From the NCBI GenBank assembly GCA_030652255.1, contig JAUSAZ010000175.1, forward strand, positions 1 through 64,000: 64,000 nucleotides of DNA, given 5' to 3'. A model generated the notes under the pieces. That model saw only the letters and a program-made list of their open reading frames with translations. It searched no databases and had not been told where the DNA came from. The translations under genes were made by a program, and so were the position numbers. The DNA is from Myxococcales bacterium. Its GTDB lineage: Bacteria > Myxococcota_A > Polyangia > Polyangiales > Ga0077539. Shown here piece after piece: positions 51,303 to 59,316 of the stretch. Position 1 is the stretch's first letter, and each line of letters begins with the position of its first letter.

Positions 51303-52279
51303 GCCTGCGCCCCCTCCTCGCGCTGGTCGCGCTGGGCCTGGGCTGTCGTTCGCGCGAGCCGCGCCCGCCCGCGCCGCCGCCGACGCCCGCCGCTCCGTCC
51401 GCCGCGGAGGCGGGGGGCGCCCCGGTCGCGCCGCCGGTGAACCACCCGCCCGTGTCGGTGCAGGGCCCGTGGCAGTCCCCGGAGGCACGCTCGGCGGCGG
51501 TGTCGCCCGCGCTCTGGCTCGACGGGGCGGCGCGCAGCGCGGCGGCGGTGGCGACCCCCACGGCGGGCTCGGCCGAGATGCGCTGGCTGTCGTGGAGCGC
51601 GACGGGCGCGGCGGTGGTGGCGCGGCACGTCGTGGGCTGGATCCCGCCGGGATCGGCGATGGCCCTCGTGCCCCGGGTGGGCGGCGCGACGGTGGTCTGG
51701 CCCGTGGCGCCGGGCGACGCGGGATCCGGGTGGCGCGCCATCGACGTGACGGCGATGGACTTCGCGGGCGACGAGCGCGCGGCCAACGCGCTCGAGGTCG
51801 CGGCGTCGGAGTGGGCGCTGGCGGCGATGGGTCGGCGGTCGCGCGAGGGCGTCGCGGAGCCCGCGCCGTCGGTCACCCTCGGGGGCGTCGCGCTGCGGGT
51901 GGAGCCCCGGCGCAACCCCCCGGTGGCGCTGCTCGGGGACGTCGAACTCACCCGCGGCGACGACCTGCTGGGCTTCGAGCGCGCGCTGGGCCTCGACCCC
52001 GACGACGCCGCGGGACGGTGGGCGGCGCTCTCCCGCGGCCGGTGCCACGACGCGCGGCTGGAGCTCTACCGCGTGCAGCGCGATCGCGCGGAGTGGAAGG
52101 GCGCCGTGGCCATCGGCCGGGAGGTCGGCGTGCGCTGGCTCTCGGTCGACGCGGGCGCCGGCGGCGTCGTGGTGAGCTGGTACCAGGACCTCATCCCGAT
52201 GCGCATCGAGTGCACCCGCGGCGCCGACGCTCCGACGATCGCCGACCAGGGCCTGCGCGTCGCGCTCTTCCCGCGGTGA
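51299..52279 (+). CDS. Lipoprotein with Pro-rich linker, unknown function
   Basis: A 326-residue protein. Signal peptide with lipobox VALGLGC (Cys at 16), a Pro/Ala-rich linker (about 22-50), and a soluble domain with no recognised motif. The gene overlaps the formyltransferase stop (ATGA) and precedes ybaK by 8 bases, so it belongs to the same operon. The domain is rich in Trp and Gly strands and probably beta-rich. Confidence 0.7.
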   Translation: MSLRPLLALVALGLGCRSREPRPPAPPPTPAAPSAAEAGGAPVAPPVNHPPVSVQGPWQSPEARSAAVSPALWLDGAARSAAAVATPTAGSAEMRWLSWSATGAAVVARHVVGWIPPGSAMALVPRVGGATVVWPVAPGDAGSGWRAIDVTAMDFAGDERAANALEVAASEWALAAMGRRSREGVAEPAPSVTLGGVALRVEPRRNPPVALLGDVELTRGDDLLGFERALGLDPDDAAGRWAALSRGRCHDARLELYRVQRDRAEWKGAVAIGREVGVRWLSVDAGAGGVVVSWYQDLIPMRIECTRGADAPTIADQGLRVALFPR

Positions 52280-52287
52280 CCCCTACG

Positions 52288-52773
52288 ATGGAGCGCGCGC
52301 CCAGCACCAACGCCACCCGCCTGCTGAAGCAGCAGGGCGTCGCGTACACCGAGCACTTCTACCGCTACGAAGACCGCGGCGGCACGCGGGTCTCGGCGCG
52401 CGAGCTCGGGGTCGACGAGCACGCGGTCATCAAGACCCTGGTGATGGAAGACGACCAGAAGCGCCCGTTGATCGTGCTGATGCACGGCGACCGGGAGGTG
52501 AGCACGAAGGAGCTCGCGCGGGTGGTGGGCGCCCGCAGCGTGCAGGCGTGCAAGCCCGAGGTCGCCGACCGGCACTCGGGCTACCAGGTGGGCGGGACGA
52601 GCCCGCTCGGCACGCGGCGCGCGATGCCGGTGTACATCGAGCGCACGGTGCTCGACCTGCCGCGCATCTACCTCAACGGCGGGAGCCGCGGGTTCCTGCT
52701 GGGGATGGAGCCGCAGGCGCTGGCGGCGCTGGTGAAGCCGACGCTGGTCGACGTCGCGATCGTGAAGGGCTGA
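52288..52773 (+). CDS. ybaK: YbaK/EbsC-type aminoacyl-tRNA deacylase
   Basis: A 161-residue YbaK-family editing protein that hydrolyses mischarged Cys-tRNA-Pro. Conserved features are the VIKTLVMEDD strand with the catalytic Lys, VGGTSPLGTRR, and the IYLNGGSRGFLLGM loop. Length equals E. coli YbaK. The start at 52288 (ATG) is used; a GTG at 52276 overlapping the preceding stop is also in frame. A tRNA-Pro gene lies about 4 kb away, probably coincidental. Confidence 0.9.
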   Translation: MERAPSTNATRLLKQQGVAYTEHFYRYEDRGGTRVSARELGVDEHAVIKTLVMEDDQKRPLIVLMHGDREVSTKELARVVGARSVQACKPEVADRHSGYQVGGTSPLGTRRAMPVYIERTVLDLPRIYLNGGSRGFLLGMEPQALAALVKPTLVDVAIVKG

Positions 52774-52781
52774 GGCGCGGG

Positions 52782-54533
52782 TCAGGCGCCGCTGCGAGGG
52801 CGGCGTCGACGGGCGCCCAGCGCGACAAGCAGCGCCGCCCCGAGCGCGACCCCGGTGCGCGGCCGACCGCCGGTAGGAACCCCGCAGCCGCAGCCGCCGT
52901 CCTCCTCGGCCGGGAGCAGGTGCTCCTCGATGGAGACGTCCTCCACCGGCGGAAGGTCTTCGGTCATCGAGGCGTCCTCCGGCCCGGCGTCCGGGAGCCC
53001 GCCGACCTCTGGGCGGTCGAGCGCGGCGTCGATCACCACGGCGTCAACCATCCCGGCGTCCGCGAGGGTGACGTCGGCGACATCACGCGCGGCGTCCACT
53101 GCGGCGTCGCGGGCGGGCGCGCCCGCGTCCACCATCGGGGCGACGTACTGCCAGCAGAGGAAGTTGTCCTCCCAGGTGTGCGGGTCACCGGGCTCGTACC
53201 ACTGGAGGCAGGTCATGCCCGCGACGGGCCCGGCGGTGGCGAAGCGGAAGGTGTACCCCGACCCGCGCGGCACGCAGAGGAAGTTGTCCCCCCAGGTGTG
53301 GGCCGCGGGCTCGGAGCCCTCGTTGACGGCGGTGCAGTCCATCCCCGCGATGGGCCCCGCGGACGACCATCGCAGCCCGAGGCCCTCCGGGCCGCAGACG
53401 AAGTTGTCGCTCCAGGTGTGCGGGTCCGAGCTCTCGTGCACGGCGACGCAGGACATCCCGGCGACCGGCCCCGCGCAGCTCCACGCGAAGGGCCCGGCGC
53501 GGCGCAGGCACACGTCGTCGCGGGTCCAGCAGAGGTGGTTGTCGCTCCAGGTGTGGGGGTCGCCGGGCTCGGCCCACGGCAGGCAGGTCATGCCCGCGAC
53601 GGGCCCCGCGCTCGACCAGCGGAAGCGGTAGGGCAGCCACGGCGGCGCGCAGAGGAAGTTGTCGCCCCAGGTGTGCGCCGCGGGCTCGGCGCCCTCGGAG
53701 ACCTGCGTGCAGCTCATGCCCGCGATGGGCCCCGCGCTCGACCAGCGAAACCCGCGGTCGATGTCCGAGCAGAAGTAGTTGTCGCCCCAGGTGTGCGGGT
53801 CGGAGCCCTCGCTGATCTGGGTGCAGGTCATGCCTGCGATGGGTCCCGAGCAGTTCCAGCCGAAGGGCCCCTGGCGGGCGGTGCAGGGCGGCGGTGGGGG
53901 CGGCCCCGAGCAGTCCGCGCCCGGCATCTGGGGGTACGGGTTCTGCTGCGTCCAGACCCCGCCGGTGCCCGAGCACGACCCGCGGAAGGGGTCGCGCGAG
54001 GCGCCGCCGGTGCGCCACCCGAAGTGCAGGTGCGGGCCCGTCGAGCTGCCCGAGCTTGCCGAGCGGCCGATCTCCTGCCCGCAGCCCACCCGCTGCCCGC
54101 GGCTCACCCGCAGCGAGTTGAGCATCATGTGGCAGTAGATGGTCTGGGTGCCGTCGGCGTGCTCGATCTGCACGTAGTTGCCGCAGCGCCCGCCGCAGGT
54201 GTTGCCGAGCCCGCCGTAGTTGGCGCAGCCGTTGTTGGTGGCCACCACCGTGCCCTCGGCCGAGGCCAGCACGCTGGTGCCCAGCGGCACCGGCATGTCC
54301 GTCCCCGAGTGCCCGTCGTAGCAGCGGCCGCCGCAGGTGTAGTCGCGGCACCCGCCGCCGCCGTTGTTGTCGAAGTGGTACGAGAGCGACGGGGCGGCGG
54401 CGAGCGGTCGACGGTGGCGCACCTGCGCGCGCGCGGCCGCCGGGGCGAGCAGCACCAGCGCGGCGACGGCGATGCCCGCCGCCGACACGAGGCGCGAGGG
54501 GGTCGCCATCCCGACGATCGTGAGGGGCTTCAT
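52782..54533 (-). CDS. M23 (LytM) peptidase-like protein with six 40-residue repeats and MYXO-CTERM tail
   Basis: A 583-residue protein. A signal peptide (ends about ARAQ) precedes an M23/LytM-type domain with the zinc ligands H75-x3-D79 (HSGTD) and H168-x-H170 (GPHLHFG), and extra Cys pairs. Residues about 217-470 hold six repeats of about 40 residues, each with G-P-[IV]-A-G-M-x-C and a P-H-T-W-x-D-N-x-x-C end (two copies have A-A-H). An Asp/Ala-rich linker leads to a MYXO-CTERM tail: G-G-C-G-C-G, a hydrophobic segment and an Arg-rich end. This predicts myxosortase processing and surface anchoring. ATG 54533 or 54509 may start it. The repeat is a possible carbohydrate- or wall-binding unit. 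Confidence 0.88.
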   Translation of the reverse strand: MKPLTIVGMATPSRLVSAAGIAVAALVLLAPAAARAQVRHRRPLAAAPSLSYHFDNNGGGGCRDYTCGGRCYDGHSGTDMPVPLGTSVLASAEGTVVATNNGCANYGGLGNTCGGRCGNYVQIEHADGTQTIYCHMMLNSLRVSRGQRVGCGQEIGRSASSGSSTGPHLHFGWRTGGASRDPFRGSCSGTGGVWTQQNPYPQMPGADCSGPPPPPPCTARQGPFGWNCSGPIAGMTCTQISEGSDPHTWGDNYFCSDIDRGFRWSSAGPIAGMSCTQVSEGAEPAAHTWGDNFLCAPPWLPYRFRWSSAGPVAGMTCLPWAEPGDPHTWSDNHLCWTRDDVCLRRAGPFAWSCAGPVAGMSCVAVHESSDPHTWSDNFVCGPEGLGLRWSSAGPIAGMDCTAVNEGSEPAAHTWGDNFLCVPRGSGYTFRFATAGPVAGMTCLQWYEPGDPHTWEDNFLCWQYVAPMVDAGAPARDAAVDAARDVADVTLADAGMVDAVVIDAALDRPEVGGLPDAGPEDASMTEDLPPVEDVSIEEHLLPAEEDGGCGCGVPTGGRPRTGVALGAALLVALGARRRRPRSGA

Positions 54534-54578
54534 GCGCGTCGCCACGGTACCAGCGTACGCGTCCCCCGCGGGGCCCAC

Positions 54579-55238
54579 CTACAGCTCCAGCCTGCGCTCG
54601 GCGGGCGTGAGCGCCGAGAGCTGCGCCCGGTACGCGTAGGCGAGGGCGAGCATCAGGGCGGCGTGACCGAAGGCCGCCGCGGCGATGACCCGGGCGTGCG
54701 CGAGCGAGGCCGCGACGTCCCGCGCGGAGCTCGCGACGATGTGCCCGTCGAAGGTGATGTTGGCCCACACGAAGCCGTGCAGCGCCAGGGAGGCGAGCGC
54801 GATGTTGCGGGTGCGGCGGAAGGCGTGGCGGTGGTTGCGCAGCAGCAGGTCGTTGCCCGCGCCGAGGGCCAGCGCGGCGAGCACGATGGCCGCGAGCGCG
54901 CCGAACCCGTAGCCCCCCGCGAGGTACCCCAGGAGCCCGTGGAGGGTGGTCTCGGCGACCGCGCGCAGCGGCACGCCCGCCAGGAAGAGCGCCGTGGTGA
55001 CCAGCGCCGTGGTGACCCCGCGGCCGTACACGAGGCAGCTGAGCGCGGCGATGCGCAGGGCCAGCGGCGCGCTCGGCATCATCGCGCCGGACGCGGGGCC
55101 CTCGCGGTACGCGCCGCGGCCGACGGTGATGGCCGGGAGCTCGACGTTCTGCCAGCGCCTCCGGAAGCGCCGCTCGCGGGCGACGAACGAAGCGACCGAG
55201 CTACCGACCACCAGGAGCGCGAACACCAGCCATTGCAC
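54579..55238 (-). CDS. Membrane protein, unknown function
   Basis: A 219-residue protein with about six hydrophobic segments (Ala/Leu-rich), an RERRFRRRW basic stretch after the first TM, and a NHRHAFRRTRNIALAS loop. The basic loops suggest they face the cytosol. GTG start at 55238; TAGCAT lies 6 bases before it, indicating a leaderless promoter. It lies between the M23 gene and apt without evidence of a shared operon. Confidence 0.65.
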   Translation of the reverse strand: MQWLVFALLVVGSSVASFVARERRFRRRWQNVELPAITVGRGAYREGPASGAMMPSAPLALRIAALSCLVYGRGVTTALVTTALFLAGVPLRAVAETTLHGLLGYLAGGYGFGALAAIVLAALALGAGNDLLLRNHRHAFRRTRNIALASLALHGFVWANITFDGHIVASSARDVAASLAHARVIAAAAFGHAALMLALAYAYRAQLSALTPAERRLEL

Positions 55239-55283
55239 CCGGCGATGCTAGCGCAGACCCTGGAAATGCGTAGGCCAGGGGGC

Positions 55284-55802
55284 TCAGACGTGGAGGAGGC
55301 TGGTGACGGCGAGGTCGTCCGGGAGCTGGTCGCGGCCGCGGAGGAAGTCGAGCTCGACCGCGAAGGCCGCCCCGACGAGCTCGGCGCGCTGGCGGCGGGC
55401 GAGGGTGACCGCGGCGCGGGCGGTGCCGCCGGTGGCGATGACGTCGTCGATGATGAGCACGCGGTCGCCGGGCGCGAAGCTGCCCAGGTGCAGCTCGAGG
55501 GCGTCGGTGCCGTACTCGAGCGAGTAGGCCTCGCGGTCGCACTTCGCGGGCAGCTTGCCGGGCTTGCGCGCGGGGACGAAGCCCGCCCCGAGGTGCAGCG
55601 CCACGGCGGCCCCGAGGATGAACCCTCGCGCCTCGACGCCCAGCACGGCGTCGACGCGGGCGTCGCGGAATGGATCGGCGAGCGCGGCGATGAGCGCCCG
55701 GAAGGCCGCGGGGTCGCGGAAGACTGGGGTGAGGTCCTTGAAGAGGATGCCCGGCCTGGGGAAGTCGGGCACGTCACGAACCAGCGCGAAGAGGTCACTC
55801 AT
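55284..55802 (-). CDS. apt: Adenine phosphoribosyltransferase
   Basis: A 172-residue enzyme that salvages adenine to AMP with PRPP. The PRPP loop is VLIIDDVIATGGTA, the VLGVEARGFILG motif is typical of Apt, and PRPGILFKDLTPVFRD is conserved at the N-terminus. Length is standard. It is followed after 45 bases by the membrane protein gene. No Shine-Dalgarno is evident upstream. Confidence 0.95.
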   Translation of the reverse strand: MSDLFALVRDVPDFPRPGILFKDLTPVFRDPAAFRALIAALADPFRDARVDAVLGVEARGFILGAAVALHLGAGFVPARKPGKLPAKCDREAYSLEYGTDALELHLGSFAPGDRVLIIDDVIATGGTARAAVTLARRQRAELVGAAFAVELDFLRGRDQLPDDLAVTSLLHV

Positions 55803-55843
55803 GGGGCGGGCATTGGAGCCCCATCACCGCGCGCCGCGCAACG

Positions 55844-56623
55844 TCATCCCGCGACCGCGTCCACCAGCGGGGCGAAGCCGTTGGTGTCGAGGTCGAGGCG
55901 CAGCGCCGACACGGAGATGAAGCCCGCGTCGAAGGCCTCGGTGTCGCTGCCCTCCACCAGCGGGTGCACCACGCTGGGGCCGCCGATCCAGAGGTACTGC
56001 CGGCCGCGCGGGTCTTCGCGCACCTCCACGATGTCCTCGTAGGTGCGCACGCCCAGGCGGGTGTTGCGGGCCCCCTTCGGCTCGCCGTGGGGGAAGTTGA
56101 GGTTGAGCAGCGGGGTCACGCCGGGCGGCGTGGCCTCGAGCGCCTGCAGCAGGCGCGCGACGAAGGGCACCGCGAGCGCCGCGCAGACCGCCGGGTCGGC
56201 GCTCGACGGCATCGAGAGGGCCATCGCGGCGACGCCCCGGAACGCCGCCTCGCGGGCCGCCGCGACGGTGCCCGAGTAGAAGACGTCGCTGCCCAGGTTG
56301 GCGCCGTGGTTGATGCCGCTGAGCACCAGCGTCGGGCGGCGCGGGAGCATCGTCGGGTGGTGCAGCGCGACGTAGGTGCAGTCCGCGGGCGTGCCGTCGA
56401 CGGACCACACTCCCTCCCCGATGGGCTGCACGCGCAGGGGGCGGTGCAGGGTGAGGGCGTGCGAGCGGGTCGACTGCTCGGACGCGGGCGCCACGATGAT
56501 GACGTCGCCGAGGGCTTCGACGGCGCGGGCGAGGAGGCGCAGGCCCTCGGCGTGGACGCCGTCGTCGTTGCTCAACAACAACAGCGGGCGCGAGGAGTCT
56601 TGCGAGGCCGGGGTCGGTTCCAT
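55844..56623 (-). CDS. surE: 5'/3'-nucleotidase SurE
   Basis: A 259-residue SurE phosphatase that hydrolyses nucleoside monophosphates in stress and stationary phase. Metal ligands: LLLSNDDGVHAEGL (Asp-Asp), the S-T-R-S-H loop (EQSTRSHALTL) and N in LSGINHGANLG. LNLNFPHGE is also conserved. A TACCTT box lies 10 bases ahead of the ATG. It lies 41 bases before apt in the same direction. Confidence 0.93.
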   Translation of the reverse strand: MEPTPASQDSSRPLLLLSNDDGVHAEGLRLLARAVEALGDVIIVAPASEQSTRSHALTLHRPLRVQPIGEGVWSVDGTPADCTYVALHHPTMLPRRPTLVLSGINHGANLGSDVFYSGTVAAAREAAFRGVAAMALSMPSSADPAVCAALAVPFVARLLQALEATPPGVTPLLNLNFPHGEPKGARNTRLGVRTYEDIVEVREDPRGRQYLWIGGPSVVHPLVEGSDTEAFDAGFISVSALRLDLDTNGFAPLVDAVAG

Positions 56624-56668
56624 GCGTTGGCGGAAGGTACCGGCGATGTCTGGCCCGCGGTGATCTCT

Positions 56669-56697
56669 CTCGCAACCCTTCTGGGAGGGGTTGCGAG
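56669..56697 (-). terminator. Hairpin downstream of tRNA-Pro
   Basis: CTCGCAACCC (56669-56678) pairs with GGGTTGCGAG (56688-56697), with further inner pairing and a 5-base loop. It lies between tRNA-Pro and surE on the minus strand and probably ends the tRNA transcript. There is no clear T-tract. Confidence 0.5.
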
Positions 56698-56743
56698 GAG
56701 ATCCTTCGCGGAGAACCGTGCGTGGAGTGGCCGACCACTGAAA

Positions 56744-56821
<78 letters not shown>

Positions 56822-56856
56822 AACCACCCACGCACGGTTTCCCGTGAGGGACCGCC

Positions 56857-56884
56857 CTTCTACACCCACGGCGGAGGGACGCAA
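56857..56884 (-). promoter_or_regulatory. Possible promoter of tRNA-Pro
   Basis: On the minus strand a -35-like TTGCGT (56879-56884), a 16-bp spacer and a -10-like TAGAAG (56857-56862) precede the tRNA by about 35 bases. Match to consensus is moderate. Confidence 0.35.
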
Positions 56885-56901
56885 GAGATTTCTTCTGACA
56901 A

Positions 56902-57711
56902 TCATCCGTGGACCACCTTCCCGAGCTCGCGCATCCAGCGGTCATCGTCGGGGCTGAGCGGTCCGCGGGCGAGCGCGTCGAAGTTCGCCTCCATCTGCGC
57001 GCGGTCGGCGGGGCCCGAGATCACCAGGTCGACGTGGGGGCTCGACAGCGCGAAGCGGTAGCAGTCGCCCGCGTCGGGCACCTTCCCCTCCCAGCCCGAC
57101 GGGCGCTCGAGCAGCTTGCGCCAGTCCGTGGCCGTGTACGCCGCCACGTCGGGACGGCGCGCGCCGAGGTGCGGGAAGAGGTCGCGCTCGGCGCCCGGGT
57201 GCGCGGCGTTGTAGCGCATCATCAGGAGGTCGAGCCGCGCGTCGCGGCTGAGCTCCGCGGCCCTCGGGCGGTCGTGGATGGAGACGCCCGCCGCGCGGAT
57301 CTTCCCCTGCTCCTTCAGCCGCGCGAGGGCGTCGGCGGTGGCGTCGCGCCACGACGAGGTCACGCCCACCCAGAAGAGCTGATACACGTCCAGGTAATCG
57401 ACGCCGAGCTGCCGGAGCCTCGCCTCGACGCCGCGGGTGACGTTGCCCGCCGTGGCCGCCAGCATCGGGCCGCTCGCCACCACGTAGCGCTCCCGGTCAC
57501 GCCGGAGCGCGGCGCGGAGCACGGGCGTGACGCGGCTCGTCCGTAGCGGCGTCCAGAAGATGTAGTTGGCCCCGCGCTCGAGGGCGGCCGCGAAGCCGTC
57601 GGCGTCGAGGCCGAAGTTGCACGCGATGCCCATCCGGTGCACCCGCTTGCCGACGCGGCCGAGGGTGCGGTGGGTGAAGTCGTCGGGCGCGGGTGCGGTC
57701 GAGGTATCCAT
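56902..57711 (-). CDS. Aldo/keto reductase family protein
   Basis: A 269-residue TIM-barrel oxidoreductase (NAD(P)H-dependent). RTLGRVGKRVHRMGIACNFG at the N-terminus, the barrel strands LGVDYLDVYQLFWVG and IRAAGVSIHDRP, and the C-terminal SSPHVDLVISGP cofactor region are present. The usual catalytic Asp-Tyr-Lys-His order is only partly visible: Y50 in the N-Y-I-F strand is plausible, the Lys is not clear. It may be a divergent member. Substrate unknown. It is divergent from tldD. Confidence 0.8.
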   Translation of the reverse strand: MDTSTAPAPDDFTHRTLGRVGKRVHRMGIACNFGLDADGFAAALERGANYIFWTPLRTSRVTPVLRAALRRDRERYVVASGPMLAATAGNVTRGVEARLRQLGVDYLDVYQLFWVGVTSSWRDATADALARLKEQGKIRAAGVSIHDRPRAAELSRDARLDLLMMRYNAAHPGAERDLFPHLGARRPDVAAYTATDWRKLLERPSGWEGKVPDAGDCYRFALSSPHVDLVISGPADRAQMEANFDALARGPLSPDDDRWMRELGKVVHG

Positions 57712-57780
57712 GCGTTGCGGCGGTGATGCCACGCGCCGCGCCGCGCTGCCATCGCGTCGGAACCTGTTAGGCTGACCCGG

Positions 57781-59313
57781 ATGTTGAACAGCGACGACGC
57801 GCCGGTGCCGCGCAACGACGCGGCCGTGCGCTCGGCCCTCACCGCCGCGCTGCGTCACGCGCGCGCCAGGGTGCCGTACGCCGACGCCGTGTACGAGCGG
57901 GTCTTCAAGTGCGAGGTGCACCAGCTGGCGTCCGGGCAGCGGATGGTGAAGCCGGCGTCGGTGAAGGGCGCCGTGCAGATCCGCCTGGTGGGGGAGGGCG
58001 GTCGGCAGGTGGGCATCAAGGCGGGCGACGCCAACGTCGAGACGCTGTGCGCCGCCATCGACCGGGGCCTCGACGCCCTCGCCGCGGAGCCCGACGACCC
58101 GGGCTTCGGGCTCGCGCCGATCCCCAACCCCACGCGCGAGCGTTACGGGATGGCGCCCAAGGACGACCCCCGGGACGTCGACCCGACGCCCCGGCTGGAG
58201 GCCCTCGCGCGGGCGGTCGACGCGCTGGCGGCGGCGGGCTCCACCGACGACGTGCGGGTGGTGCCCGAGCTCTGGGCCTGGGAGCAGGTCGAGGAGAAGT
58301 GGGTCGCGGACACCGACGGGGTGTTCAAGACCCAGGTGATGACCATCGGCTTCGTGCAGGTGGTGTTTCGCGCGGTGCGCGGCGAGCGGCAGGCGCGCAC
58401 CCGGGTGCGCTTCGGCGAGGTCGGCGGGCTCGAGCAGTACATCGACGCCGCGGGGGCGCTCTCGCCCACGGTGGCCCACGAGCTGGCCGCCGAGCGCGAC
58501 GTCGCGGTGCGCCTCCTCGACGCGCGGCCGCTGACCGCCGACGAGCTCGCGGGCATCACCCACTACGTGCTGCACAAGTCGGCGCTGGTGTTCATCCACG
58601 AGGGCCTCGGGCACCCCATCGAGGCGGACATCGTGCGCTCGGGCAACAGCGCCATCGTCGGGCCCGGCGGGGTCGCGCTGGTGTCTCCGTTGGGGTCGTC
58701 GGTGGTGCGCATCGTCGACGGGGCGGCGCCCGACGGAGAGGGCACCCCGGTGCCCCACCGGGGTTTCGGCACCGAGTTCATCGACGACGAGGGCGTCGAG
58801 GTGCGCCCGGCGGAGCTCGTCGCCGGCGGGCACATCGTGGGGATGATGCACTCCCGCGAGACGGCCCACCGCTTCGGGGTGGCGCCCACGGGCAACGGCT
58901 TCTCCGAGCTGGGCGACCGGCGCATCGTGCGGATGCGCAACACGGTGCTCTGCCCCGAGCGGGGCGAGCACTGGGTCGAGAGCCTGGGCGAGCTGCTCGG
59001 GGGCATCGGCCTCGGCGTGGTGCTGCACGGCTCGCTGGGCGGCGCCGTGTCGAAGGAGGGCATGTCGTCGTCGACGCAGTACGGGTACCTCGTGCGCGAC
59101 GGCGCGCTCACCGGCGACATCATCGCGCCCGGAAACTTCACCGCCCTCACCGCGGGCTGCCTCAAGACCGTCGAGGCCTACGCCGGCCCGGTGGACTGCC
59201 ACGGCGTGGGCTTCTGCGGGAAGGGGAGCCAGCTGCGGCGGGTCACCGAGGGCGGCCCCACCTTCGTCCGCCTGGGCGCCTCGGCCTGGGTCAACCTCAC
59301 CTTCGAGGGCTGA
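57781..59313 (+). CDS. tldD: Metalloprotease TldD
   Basis: A 510-residue TldD-type protease subunit. The zinc motif H-E-G-x-G-H at residues 273-278 (HEGLGHPIEAD) is intact, so this is the catalytic partner. TldD/TldE degrade unfolded peptides and mature some modified peptides. TAGGCT lies 7 bases before the ATG with no Shine-Dalgarno. The TldE-like gene follows after 3 bases. Confidence 0.92.
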   Translation: MLNSDDAPVPRNDAAVRSALTAALRHARARVPYADAVYERVFKCEVHQLASGQRMVKPASVKGAVQIRLVGEGGRQVGIKAGDANVETLCAAIDRGLDALAAEPDDPGFGLAPIPNPTRERYGMAPKDDPRDVDPTPRLEALARAVDALAAAGSTDDVRVVPELWAWEQVEEKWVADTDGVFKTQVMTIGFVQVVFRAVRGERQARTRVRFGEVGGLEQYIDAAGALSPTVAHELAAERDVAVRLLDARPLTADELAGITHYVLHKSALVFIHEGLGHPIEADIVRSGNSAIVGPGGVALVSPLGSSVVRIVDGAAPDGEGTPVPHRGFGTEFIDDEGVEVRPAELVAGGHIVGMMHSRETAHRFGVAPTGNGFSELGDRRIVRMRNTVLCPERGEHWVESLGELLGGIGLGVVLHGSLGGAVSKEGMSSSTQYGYLVRDGALTGDIIAPGNFTALTAGCLKTVEAYAGPVDCHGVGFCGKGSQLRRVTEGGPTFVRLGASAWVNLTFEG

Positions 59314-59316
59314 GCG

